Assembly: GCA_021414045.1 (NCBI GenBank)
Contig: JAIOPF010000120.1
Coordinates: 1-15,683, forward strand
Origin: Deltaproteobacteria bacterium
GTDB lineage: Bacteria > UBA10199 > DSSB01
DNA length: 15,683 bases
Direction: 5' to 3'
The notes under the pieces are model-generated. The model searched no databases. It saw only the letters and a program-made list of their open reading frames with translations, and was not told where the DNA came from. This document shows, one piece after another, positions 1 through 7,483 of this stretch. Numbering within the stretch: position 1 is the first letter of the stretch; the number at the start of each line of letters is the position of its first letter. The translations under genes were made by a program, and so were the position numbers.

Positions 1-1
1 G

Positions 2-1390
2 ATGGATGCGGAGATTCCCCAAACCACGGTCATCGATAAGAAGAAGGCGAGCTTCAAGGCTACCTACGATGGGGAACCGAAATTCGAAAAGGTCAGCGGA
101 ACTTCGATGGACTATGCGGTGAATACACCGGACCAGATTATCAAGGACGGCGACAAATATTACGCTGTGGACCAAGGTGTCTGGTACGTCGCGGATAAGC
201 CTGAGGGCCCTTACAAAGTCGCCGATAAAAGGCCCAAGGACATCGACCAAATCCCTCCCGACAACCCCAATTACAATACCAAGTATGTCTATGTTTACGA
301 TTCCGACGACGACACCGTCACCAGCGGATACACCGCGGGGTACTTGGGGGCTTTTCTCATCGGAACCACGATGGGAGCCGCGATGACTTGGGGCACGGGG
401 TATTATTATCGTCCCTGGTACGGATCTTATTATTACTCTCGCCCTTGGTCTTATGGTTATGGGGCTTATTACAATTCCAATACCGGAGGTTGGGGATATC
501 GTGGCCCTAACGGTGGAGCCTGGTACCGTCCCAGCGGGGGGTATTATGGAGGCAATGGATATTGGGGCGCCGGCGGTTATCGAAATATCGACGTCGGCGA
601 TATCAACGTCGGGGAGATCAATATCAATCGAGACCGCACGACCAATAACCTCTACAACCTTCAAAATAACTTGAATCGCAATGCGGATAGCGGACGCCTA
701 GCTCAGCGCGATAAAAATCAGCTCAACAAGTTGGGAGAGAGGGGCCCTTCCGCCGGCCGCGATTCTTCGAAGCTAGCGGGCGATAGGCCCAACAACGTCT
801 TCGCGGATAAGGATGGCAATGTCTTCCAACGCAACCAAGATGGCAAATGGCAGGAACGGCAGGGCAAGGAGTGGAAGGACACCGAGGTTCCGCAAGGGCT
901 CAAGGATAAGGCGGCCTCGCGGGAAGCAGGCGGGCTGTCCGACAAGGACCAGGGGATGAAAGACCGACAACCCGGCGAGTCCGGCCTGAAAGACAAGGCA
1001 GGTGGGCTGAAAGATAACAAGGTGCAGGGCAAGGATCTGAGCGATAAGGCGGGAAACCTGAAGGCCCGCAATCCAAATCCCAGCGCGAAACAAGGTCAGC
1101 TAGCCAATCGTCCGGCGGCCGCCAATCGGCAACCCGCGAATTTCGATCGCGGCAACATGGAGCGACAACATCAAGCACGAGATCACGGCAATGCCCGGGC
1201 CCAGAACTATCAGTCCTATCAATCGAATCGCAACATGGCTTCCCGACCCTCTTCCGGAGGCACGGATCGCGGCGGTGGCGGCAACCTCAATCGTGGAGGG
1301 GGAGGCTCTCGGGGTGGCGGGGGATTTCAAGGTGGAGGTGGCGGGGGAGGTCGCTCTCGGGGCGGCGGTGGCGGCGGAAGACGCCGTTAA
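2..1390 (+). CDS. C-terminal part of large surface-type protein with Tyr/Gly/Trp-rich region and RGG tail (5' partial)
   Basis: The frame is open to the left edge, so this is the C-terminal part of a longer protein. The ATG at base 2 is probably an internal Met, because the EIPQT segment right after it belongs, from memory, to the middle of a family often annotated as carbohydrate-binding family V/XII-like. Residues about 25-100 carry the family pattern: YDGEPKFE, YAVNTPDQII, YYAVDQGVWYVAD, GPYKVA, IPPDNPNYN. Residues 105-200 are rich in Tyr, Gly and Trp with a short hydrophobic stretch (GYLGAFLIGTTMGAAM). Residues 220-400 are charged, Asn/Lys/Asp-rich and contain degenerate GLKDKA-like repeats. 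The last 50 residues are Gly-Arg (RGG-like) repeats. The low-complexity composition suggests a surface or extracytoplasmic protein, but the signal peptide would lie outside the window. The arylsulfatase follows after 44 bases, suggesting co-transcription. Biochemical function is unknown. Confidence 0.75.
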   Translation: MDAEIPQTTVIDKKKASFKATYDGEPKFEKVSGTSMDYAVNTPDQIIKDGDKYYAVDQGVWYVADKPEGPYKVADKRPKDIDQIPPDNPNYNTKYVYVYDSDDDTVTSGYTAGYLGAFLIGTTMGAAMTWGTGYYYRPWYGSYYYSRPWSYGYGAYYNSNTGGWGYRGPNGGAWYRPSGGYYGGNGYWGAGGYRNIDVGDINVGEININRDRTTNNLYNLQNNLNRNADSGRLAQRDKNQLNKLGERGPSAGRDSSKLAGDRPNNVFADKDGNVFQRNQDGKWQERQGKEWKDTEVPQGLKDKAASREAGGLSDKDQGMKDRQPGESGLKDKAGGLKDNKVQGKDLSDKAGNLKARNPNPSAKQGQLANRPAAANRQPANFDRGNMERQHQARDHGNARAQNYQSYQSNRNMASRPSSGGTDRGGGGNLNRGGGGSRGGGGFQGGGGGGGRSRGGGGGGRRR

Positions 1391-1434
1391 ATAAATATTT
1401 CAGTGGGTGTCGACGATTCGCAAAGGAGAAAACC

Positions 1435-3855
1435 GTGAAACCACAACTCAAGCTCTGGTTTGTCCCGCTTTTAGTAGGTGCTTTTCAATGGGCTGGGTGC
1501 GCCAACGTTAAGGAAACCCCTTCTCCGGAAAAGGGCGTTTCCTCGACAACGAAAGAATCGGACTCAGACTCCTTCAAGAAATACGGTCAAGAATTCAAAG
1601 GCAAAATCGGCAAAACCTACGCGGAATCCGTCGAGTGGTATCCGGAAACGAAAAAACCGAAACCTGAGTCCCCCAACGTCTTGATCCTCTTGCTGGATGA
1701 CGTCGGTTTTTCGCAATTGGGCAGTTACGGAGGATTGGCTCAGACGCCCAACATCGATGCCTTGGCGGCCGATGGCTTGCGTTACAACAACTTTCATACC
1801 ACGGCGCTCTGTTCGCCCTCGCGAGCCACCTTGATGGCGTCAAGGAACCCCCATCGCATTGGATTGGGTTCCCATGCTCTTACCGCGATGGGATTTCCCG
1901 GTTATAACGGGACGCCGCCCGAGAGCGCGAAATCCATCGCGAAGGATTTTCAACATGCCGGATACGAAACCTTCGCCTTGGGCAAGTGGGACCACACGCC
2001 ATTGCCGGAAGCTTCCCAAAGCGGCCCCTTCCTCCATTGGGCCAGCGGCGAGGGTTTTGACCATTACTATGGTTTCATGGCGGCGGATGCCGACGATTTT
2101 CGCTCCTTGGTTTGGAACGACCATCACCCCACGGAAAACTGGGTAGGCAAGTCGAACTATCACTTGACCACCGATCTCGCCGATCGGGCCATCGCTAACA
2201 TTACGTCGCATGTCTCGATTTATCCCGACCGGCCTTTGTTCATGTTCTGGGCCCCCAGCGCCATGCACTCGCCGCATCAGGTCGAAAAAAAGTACATCGA
2301 CATGTATCGAGGCAAATTCGACATGGGCTGGGACAAGGCCCGGGAACAGATTTTCGCGAAACAAATGGAGATGAAGCTGCTTCCGGCGGGAACCAAGCTT
2401 TCCGACGGCATTCCGGAGATTCCTCGGTGGGACAGCTTGAGCCCGGACCAGAAAAAACTCTACGCCCGCCAGATGGAAGTGTTCGCCGGCATGCTGACGC
2501 AGACCGACGAACAAGTCGGCCGCATCATCGCGGCCCTGAAGCGCACCGGACAATACGACAACACCCTCATCATCCTCACTTCGGACAACGGTACCAGTGG
2601 CGAGGGGGGATTGAACGGCCTGTATAACGAGTCCTTGGTGATCAATAGCATGCAGGCGAATTTAGAGGAAAACATGAAGCACTACGACGAGTGGGGCGGC
2701 CCGAACACCTATCCGCACTATCACGCGGGATGGGCCATGGCCGGGAATACCCCCTTCAAATACTGCAAACAGATCGTTCACAACGGCGGTATCGCCGATC
2801 CCCTGATCATCACGTGGCCCAAGGGCATCAAGGCCAAAGGCGAGATCCGCAATCAATACAGCTTCATTACCGACATCATGGCGACGGCGCTGGAAGCCAC
2901 CGGAACCCCCTTCCTCGAGGAGATCGACGGGATCAAGCAAATGAGCCTCGACGGCAAGAGCCTGGTTTATAGCTTCGATAATTCCAGCGCGCCCTCGACC
3001 CGCACCGAACAATATTATGAACAGCTTGGCAACCGCGCTATGTACAAGGATGGTTGGAAGGCGGTGACGATTCACGGCAACCGCATGCCTTGGGTTGTGG
3101 CCGGCACCTTCCCCTTCGATAAGGACGTCTGGGAATTGTATAATCTCAACGAGGATTTTTCGGAAACCAACGACCTCGCCGCGAAAAATCCCGAAAAGCT
3201 CGAGGAGCTGAAAAAGCTTTGGGAAGAGCAGGCCTGGAAAAACAATGTTTTCCCGCTTTATGATGACATCGCCAATCGGGTGGCCACGCAATTCAATCGG
3301 GCTTTTGGCGACCGGAAGAGCTTCACCTACTACTGGCCAGGGGCCGAACGCATTCCCGAGGCCGTTTCCGCGCCGATTAAAAACACCTCGCACACCATCG
3401 AGACGACGCTCAATTTAAAGGGCGACGAAGAAGGCGTCCTGGTGGCCTGCGGTGGAGTGAATAGCGGTTATGCCCTGTTCATCGCCGACCACAAGCTCCA
3501 TTACGAATACAATTACTTTAACCAGAAGAGGTACCAGATCGCCTCTTCCGTCCTGCCCCCCGGCAAAGTCGACATCAAATTCAATTTCATCAAGACGGGC
3601 CAACTGAAGGGGACCGGAGAGCTCTACGTCAACGGGGAAAAAGTGGGGGAGGGCGCCATCGACCAAACCGTCCCAGGAAGTTTCTCGCTCAGTGAGACCT
3701 TCGATGTTGGCGTGGACAATGGAACTCCCGTGTCGAATGATTACAAACAAAAGGACCATTTCCCCTTCACCGGTCAGATCGACAAAGTCACCATCAATCT
3801 AGCCGCCGACAACCGGAACGAGGAGATCAAGGCGACCAATCCCGCGGTCGATTAA
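1435..3855 (+). CDS. Arylsulfatase, type I sulfatase family (formylglycine-dependent), exported
   Basis: Type I sulfatases hydrolyse sulfate esters using a formylglycine made from Cys or Ser. The 806-residue protein shows metal-binding Asp88-Asp89 (LLLDDVGF), the CSPSR modification motif at 126-130 (Cys type), GKW at 183-185 with Lys184, His278 in a SAMHSPH segment, and SDNG at 383-386. The length and the C-terminal beta-rich domain (about 640-806, with LYVNGEKVGEGAI and TFDVGVDNGTPVS) match the large AtsA/AtsD-like arylsulfatases. The leader (1-22) has a basic start, a hydrophobic core and WAGC, which could be an imperfect lipobox, so the protein is exported or outer-membrane anchored. The GTG start is chosen because AAGGAG lies 6 bases upstream (1423-1428). 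After GKW the usual His is replaced by Asp, followed by His. No formylglycine-generating enzyme is in the window. The natural substrate cannot be told from sequence. Confidence 0.93.
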   Translation: MKPQLKLWFVPLLVGAFQWAGCANVKETPSPEKGVSSTTKESDSDSFKKYGQEFKGKIGKTYAESVEWYPETKKPKPESPNVLILLLDDVGFSQLGSYGGLAQTPNIDALAADGLRYNNFHTTALCSPSRATLMASRNPHRIGLGSHALTAMGFPGYNGTPPESAKSIAKDFQHAGYETFALGKWDHTPLPEASQSGPFLHWASGEGFDHYYGFMAADADDFRSLVWNDHHPTENWVGKSNYHLTTDLADRAIANITSHVSIYPDRPLFMFWAPSAMHSPHQVEKKYIDMYRGKFDMGWDKAREQIFAKQMEMKLLPAGTKLSDGIPEIPRWDSLSPDQKKLYARQMEVFAGMLTQTDEQVGRIIAALKRTGQYDNTLIILTSDNGTSGEGGLNGLYNESLVINSMQANLEENMKHYDEWGGPNTYPHYHAGWAMAGNTPFKYCKQIVHNGGIADPLIITWPKGIKAKGEIRNQYSFITDIMATALEATGTPFLEEIDGIKQMSLDGKSLVYSFDNSSAPSTRTEQYYEQLGNRAMYKDGWKAVTIHGNRMPWVVAGTFPFDKDVWELYNLNEDFSETNDLAAKNPEKLEELKKLWEEQAWKNNVFPLYDDIANRVATQFNRAFGDRKSFTYYWPGAERIPEAVSAPIKNTSHTIETTLNLKGDEEGVLVACGGVNSGYALFIADHKLHYEYNYFNQKRYQIASSVLPPGKVDIKFNFIKTGQLKGTGELYVNGEKVGEGAIDQTVPGSFSLSETFDVGVDNGTPVSNDYKQKDHFPFTGQIDKVTINLAADNRNEEIKATNPAVD

Positions 3856-3873
3856 TCCCATGAAGGATGGAAG

Positions 3874-4497
3874 ATGGGTTGGAAGATTCTTTTCACGATT
3901 TTTTTTGTCACGTTAGGGCCCATTAAGCTCATCGTGCCTTTTGCGGCCCTTACCCAGGGTGCGGATTGGGCGCTGCGTCGGGAAATAGCTCTGAGGTCCT
4001 TCGGGATTTCGCTGCTAACCGCGTTCGGAATGTTCTTTTTCGGAAAATTCTTTTTGGAAAACTTTCGTGTCGGTCTGGACACGGTTCGCCTGACCGCCGG
4101 CCTCATCCTTTTTTTAGGCTCTTTGGAAATTTTGCGCCGCCCGGCGGTGCCCGGCAAAGTCGCTGAGTCCCCGGTGCCTCCTTCCAAAAGTGTCGCTATG
4201 ATTCCCATGACCTTCCCGAATATCCTGACGCCTATCGGGGTTGCGGCCATCGTTTTGCTCTCCTATCTCGCCGCCGATCAAGGGGGTGACGCCACCTTCC
4301 AGGTATTGGCCATGTTGGTTATCGTCATGGGGCTTAACCTCGTCGCCATGTTCGGTTCCTCCCGCATCCTGCGCTGGATGGGCGGAACCGCCGTTCTACA
4401 AATATTGGGCGGCGTTTTGGCGGTTTTACAGGCGGTCTTGGGGATGCAAGTGATCGTCAACGGGCTGAGGGGATTGGGTGTGATCCTCGGCGGATAA
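3874..4497 (+). CDS. MarC-family integral membrane protein (UPF0056)
   Basis: This 207-residue, very hydrophobic protein has about six predicted membrane segments: roughly 4-27, 38-60, 68-88, 108-132, 138-160 and 172-205. The arrangement RREIALRS, then a membrane helix, then VRLTAGLILFLGSLEIL, and in the second half IPMTFPNILTPIGVAAI, follows the two-fold pseudo-repeat of the MarC family. MarC proteins have no well-established substrate; the early link to multiple antibiotic resistance was not upheld, and transport is only a guess. The ATG lies 18 bases after the sulfatase stop with a purine-rich AAGGATGGA just upstream, so it is probably co-transcribed with the sulfatase. A short charged linker (about 89-107, PAVPGKVAESPVPPSK) separates the two halves. 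Confidence 0.85.
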   Translation: MGWKILFTIFFVTLGPIKLIVPFAALTQGADWALRREIALRSFGISLLTAFGMFFFGKFFLENFRVGLDTVRLTAGLILFLGSLEILRRPAVPGKVAESPVPPSKSVAMIPMTFPNILTPIGVAAIVLLSYLAADQGGDATFQVLAMLVIVMGLNLVAMFGSSRILRWMGGTAVLQILGGVLAVLQAVLGMQVIVNGLRGLGVILGG

Positions 4498-4527
4498 TGG
4501 TTTCGTATTGAATTAAGGAGGTGGGCG

Positions 4528-5931
4528 GTGAGACCTAAAGCGGGAAGTAAAAAAATTGTCAGGCTTGCGCCTCTAGCGCCGGGGAGATCGCTAGCCGAGT
4601 GCTACGCCGACGGCAAGAATCTGCGGAAAAAAATTCCCCGGGCCGATCATGCGGCTTGGAGAGCGAGGGGTGGGCGTGACCCCGTGGGTTTGCTAATGAA
4701 ATCCAGTGAAGGGCGTCTTCCTCCCTTGCTGCCTCTTCGCTACGGAAGAATGGTGCAATCTCCCTTTACCTTTTTTCGGGGAGCCGCGGCGGTCATGGCC
4801 GGGGACCTTGCATCTACTCCGACCACGGGAATCTTCGTTCAGCTTTGCGGCGATTGCCATCTTTTGAATTTCGGAGGATTCGCGACGCCCGAACGCCGCG
4901 TGATTTTTGATCTTAACGATTTCGATGAAACCCTTCCCGGTCCCTGGGAATGGGATTTGAAAAGGCTCGTGGCGAGTTTCGTGATAGCCTCTCGCCACAA
5001 TAAACTTTCCAAGGCATCGGCCCGCGACGCCGCGCTCGCTTGCGCCCGTAACTATCGCAAGCGATTGGCCGAATTCGCTGAAATGCGCGCATTGGAAGTG
5101 TGGTACGACAGCATCGAGATCGATGCACTAGTTCAAAGCATCAAAGACAAGGACTCGAGGCGGATAGCCAAGAGACGCATAGAAAAGATCGTCACTCGTG
5201 ACGTGGTGGAGGATGATTTCCCGAAACTTGTGGAATCCACGGGAGGAATTCACCGTATCAAGGACAATCCCCCCTTGATTTATCATCCACCCGAGGCTCA
5301 GGAAAAGGACTTTGATGAGATCGTTCAAGAGGCGATGCAGCAATACCGGGACACTCTGCCCGACGATCGTCGGGTGCTATTCGACCGCTATCAACTCCAA
5401 GACATCGCCATGAAGGTGGTCGGAGTGGGTTCGGTGGGCACCTGGTGCGGCATTGCTTTATATATGGCACGGGGCCAAGATCCCATGTTCCTCCAGGTCA
5501 AGGAGGCTCGTGTCTCCGTCCTTGAGCCTTATCTTGGCCGGACCAGCTATCCCAATCACGGCCAACGGGTAGTTGTGGGCCAACGTCTGATGCAATCCGC
5601 CAGCGATATTTTTTTAGGCTGGACCAAGGGCCGGAAGGGCAGGCATTTTTTCATACGCCAATTGCGGGACATGAAGATCAAGCCGCAAGTGGAGATTTGG
5701 CAATCCGAACCCATGATGCTTTTCGCGAAATTCTGCGGCTGGTCCTTGGCGCGAGCTCACGCGAAATCCGGAGATGCGGCCCGGATCAGCGGATATTTGG
5801 GAAAGAGCGATACCATGGACGAGGCTTTGGCGGATTTTGCCGAAGCTTACGCCGATCAAAACGAGCGCGACCATCAACTTCTCGTCGAGGCGGTTCGAAA
5901 GGGCCGAATTGAGGTGTATTTGGAGAGGTAG
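4528..5931 (+). CDS. DUF2252 family protein (protein-kinase-like fold)
   Basis: The 467-residue protein carries the DUF2252 landmarks in order: RYGRM...FTFFRG (71-85), CGDCHLLNFGGF (107-118), FDLNDFDE (127-134), EWDLKRL (141-147), VVGVGSVGTWCG in the middle, LQVKEA, NHGQRVVVGQRLMQ, QLRDMK, and CGWSLARAHAKSGD near the C terminus. DUF2252 is regarded as a distant relative of aminoglycoside phosphotransferase/kinase folds. The GDxHxxNFG and DxNDFDE motifs resemble the catalytic HGDxHxxN and metal-binding D of those enzymes, so phosphotransfer to an unknown substrate is possible but unproven. There is no signal peptide, so it is cytoplasmic. The GTG start is supported by AAGGAGG at 4515-4521, 6 bases away. 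It is the last gene of the unit, 30 bases after the MarC-type gene, and is followed by a strong terminator. Confidence 0.9.
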   Translation: MRPKAGSKKIVRLAPLAPGRSLAECYADGKNLRKKIPRADHAAWRARGGRDPVGLLMKSSEGRLPPLLPLRYGRMVQSPFTFFRGAAAVMAGDLASTPTTGIFVQLCGDCHLLNFGGFATPERRVIFDLNDFDETLPGPWEWDLKRLVASFVIASRHNKLSKASARDAALACARNYRKRLAEFAEMRALEVWYDSIEIDALVQSIKDKDSRRIAKRRIEKIVTRDVVEDDFPKLVESTGGIHRIKDNPPLIYHPPEAQEKDFDEIVQEAMQQYRDTLPDDRRVLFDRYQLQDIAMKVVGVGSVGTWCGIALYMARGQDPMFLQVKEARVSVLEPYLGRTSYPNHGQRVVVGQRLMQSASDIFLGWTKGRKGRHFFIRQLRDMKIKPQVEIWQSEPMMLFAKFCGWSLARAHAKSGDAARISGYLGKSDTMDEALADFAEAYADQNERDHQLLVEAVRKGRIEVYLER

Positions 5932-5957
5932 GGACTCCACCTAGAAAAATTGGATAT

Positions 5958-5994
5958 AAAAAAACCCCCGTTCCGATCCGGAACGGGGGTTTTT
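5958..5994. terminator. Bidirectional intrinsic terminator
   Basis: There is a perfect 11-bp GC-rich inverted repeat (5965-5975 with 5979-5989) and a 3-base loop. It is flanked by a run of A before and a run of T after, so it has the intrinsic-terminator form on both strands. It lies between the convergent DUF2252 gene (+) and the CsgG-like gene (-) and would end both transcripts. Confidence 0.93.
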
Positions 5995-6016
5995 ATTCGG
6001 AATGCTGTAACGTGCC

Positions 6017-6718
6017 CTATTCGGGGATGTTCTGCGTGCGTTCGGCCAATTGCACGGCGCAATCGTGGATCAAGTCGGCAATGGCTTTGCCGGCCGGGGA
6101 CTTGTAGAAGAAGTCGCCGCCGAAACCGAGGCCGCTGCCGGCGCCGGCGCCGAGGACGCCGATGTCGAATTTATTCTTGGAGACTTCCGTCGAGGCGAGG
6201 ACTTCGCTGGTCGAGGAGTCGTAGACCCGGCAGGTCATGCGGATGTTGGTGGACTTGGGAGCCACCGCGCCGAGACCGAAACCGCCGTGACCGAGGCCCA
6301 TGCCGCCGAAGCTGCCGCCGATGTTGTCTTTCGACACGCCGGTGAGGGCGAATTGCACCAAGCGGGAGGCCAAGGTGACGTTACCGCCCTTGGCGGACTT
6401 TTGACCGCGGCGGGAACGGCCGCTCTGCTGGAGGAATTGCTCGCGCTCGTAGCCTTCGCCGACTCCGTAGCCACCCCGCTCGACGACCCGGAAGCAACCG
6501 GAGTTGGTGAGCTCGTTGACGACGACGTCGCGGGCGTTCCCGGCGAATTCATCCCAGCCGATGTAGATATTTTCGGTACGGAACTGGTCGACCGCCACGG
6601 TGGGGCGATTCGCACAGGCCGGGTATTCTTTCTTTTTGGCTTCCGCCGAACGGGAAAGGCCAGCCACGGCGCCAACCGCGAAGACCATGGCCGAAGCCAC
6701 CGAGAACCACTTTTTCAT
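6017..6718 (-). CDS. CsgG/HfaB-family exported protein
   Basis: This 233-residue protein has a clear Sec signal peptide (MKKW, hydrophobic core, AEA cleavage site near residue 27). The mature part fits the CsgG fold: PTVAVDQF (39-46), a helix with NARDVVVNELTNSGCFRVVERGG (61-83), EREQFLQQSG (91-100), a strand LASRLVQFALTGVS (116-129), RMTCRVYDSSTSEVLASTEVS (160-180), and a final helix KAIADLIHDCAVQLAE. CsgG proper is an outer-membrane lipoprotein pore for curli secretion. Here no lipobox Cys follows the signal, and no csgA/B/E/F is nearby, so a curli role is unlikely. Other members act as periplasmic or outer-membrane accessory proteins. Two Gly-rich loops (133-153 and 187-201) are notable. 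The start is fixed by GGAGG at 6726-6730, 7 bases from the ATG. The gene is a monocistron ended by the shared terminator. Confidence 0.82.
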   Translation of the reverse strand: MKKWFSVASAMVFAVGAVAGLSRSAEAKKKEYPACANRPTVAVDQFRTENIYIGWDEFAGNARDVVVNELTNSGCFRVVERGGYGVGEGYEREQFLQQSGRSRRGQKSAKGGNVTLASRLVQFALTGVSKDNIGGSFGGMGLGHGGFGLGAVAPKSTNIRMTCRVYDSSTSEVLASTEVSKNKFDIGVLGAGAGSGLGFGGDFFYKSPAGKAIADLIHDCAVQLAERTQNIPE

Positions 6719-6755
6719 AGAAATTCCTCCTTACAGGATTAGAAAAATTGGGCGA

Positions 6756-6783
6756 AACCTAACAGAAGGCCCGGGACTGTCAA
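6756..6783 (-). promoter_or_regulatory. Putative sigma70 promoter of the CsgG-like gene
   Basis: Read on the minus strand, a perfect TTGACA (-35; plus-strand 6778-6783) is followed 16 bases later by TAGGTT (-10; 6756-6761), which is preceded by TG as in an extended -10. The start of transcription would fall about 30 bases upstream of the ATG, just before the GGAGG ribosome-binding site. The -10 is weak (3 of 6 matches), so this remains a prediction. Confidence 0.5.
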
Positions 6784-6794
6784 GGCAATTTGGT

Positions 6795-6824
6795 TTGACG
6801 GAACCCCGGCACATCCTTTAAGAC
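6795..6824 (+). promoter_or_regulatory. Weak candidate promoter for the pgsA unit
   Basis: TTGACG (6795-6800) and TAAGAC (6819-6824) are 18 bases apart, upstream of pgsA. The -35 matches 5 of 6 bases and the -10 only 3 of 6. It is the best candidate in the 156-base divergent region and lies back to back with the CsgG-like gene promoter. Confidence 0.3.
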
Positions 6825-6874
6825 CATAAGACCAGCGGTAGACCTTTCCGTTGCGACCTTGGTTAAAACCGTCC

Positions 6875-7483
6875 ATGCAAATCTTCAACTTACCCAACTC
6901 CCTTACCTTGCTCCGCATCCTTTTGGTTCCCGTTTTTACCTACTGCTTCCTTCAGGGGGAATATCGCATCGCGTTAATCGTCTTCGTGATCACGGGCTTC
7001 ACCGACGTCGTGGACGGCTACCTTGCCCGGGCCCTCCAGAAGAAAACCACCCTGGGAGCCATCCTTGACCCCGCGGCGGATAAACTCTTGATGCTGGTCA
7101 CCTTTATCGTCCTGGCGATGCGGGATCTCGTGCCTCCCTGGCTCAGTTTTTTGGTCATTTTTAGAGATTTGGTGATCGTTTCGGGGACTTTGATCCTGAA
7201 GCGGCTGAAAAAGAAGCTCTATTTCAAGCCCACTCGGATGAGCAAGTTGAACACCTTTTCCCAGCTTTTCACGATTTTCCTGTCCTTTCTTTTGACCTTT
7301 ATTCGGGCGGAAAGTCCCCAAATACTCCTGCCTTACGAGGGTGGTGTGGCCAGGCTTTTGGGCTGGGTAATCTATATTTGCGCGGGCATGACAATTATCA
7401 CGGGAATTCAGTACACTAGGATCGGACTCCTGATTTTGCGTCGGGACCGAGAATATGCCGATCTTCCCCTTAAAAAAGACTAA
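6875..7483 (+). CDS. pgsA: CDP-diacylglycerol-glycerol-3-phosphate 3-phosphatidyltransferase (PgsA)
   Basis: This enzyme transfers the phosphatidyl group from CDP-diacylglycerol to glycerol-3-phosphate, the committed step to phosphatidylglycerol and cardiolipin in the inner membrane. The 202-residue protein shows the complete CDP-alcohol phosphotransferase signature, DxxDGxxAR...GxxxDxxxD, at residues 44-69 (DVVDGYLAR then GAILDPAAD), four or more hydrophobic membrane segments, and the typical PgsA opening NLPNSLTLLRI. I chose the ATG at 6875 because it places that conserved opening at the N terminus. An in-frame TTG at 6851 would add eight residues. No good ribosome-binding site is seen for either start. 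Other CDP-alcohol transferases such as PssA or Cls-type enzymes are possible but fit the opening less well. Its 3' end overlaps the next gene by 29 bases. Confidence 0.88.
   Translation: MQIFNLPNSLTLLRILLVPVFTYCFLQGEYRIALIVFVITGFTDVVDGYLARALQKKTTLGAILDPAADKLLMLVTFIVLAMRDLVPPWLSFLVIFRDLVIVSGTLILKRLKKKLYFKPTRMSKLNTFSQLFTIFLSFLLTFIRAESPQILLPYEGGVARLLGWVIYICAGMTIITGIQYTRIGLLILRRDREYADLPLKKD

Noticed and set aside
1257..1387. Gly-codon-rich tract as a DNA repeat or quadruplex element
   Set aside because: It stays in frame, uses mixed Gly codons and encodes an RGG-type protein tail, so coding explains it better.
1840..3393. Two long minus-strand frames (1840-2553 and 2662-3393)
   Set aside because: Both lie antisense inside the sulfatase gene and show no domain or ribosome-binding site.
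6050..6742. A 230-residue + strand frame opposite the CsgG-like gene
   Set aside because: Ala/Gly/Asp-rich shadow translation; the opposite strand has a signal peptide, ribosome-binding site and CsgG motifs.
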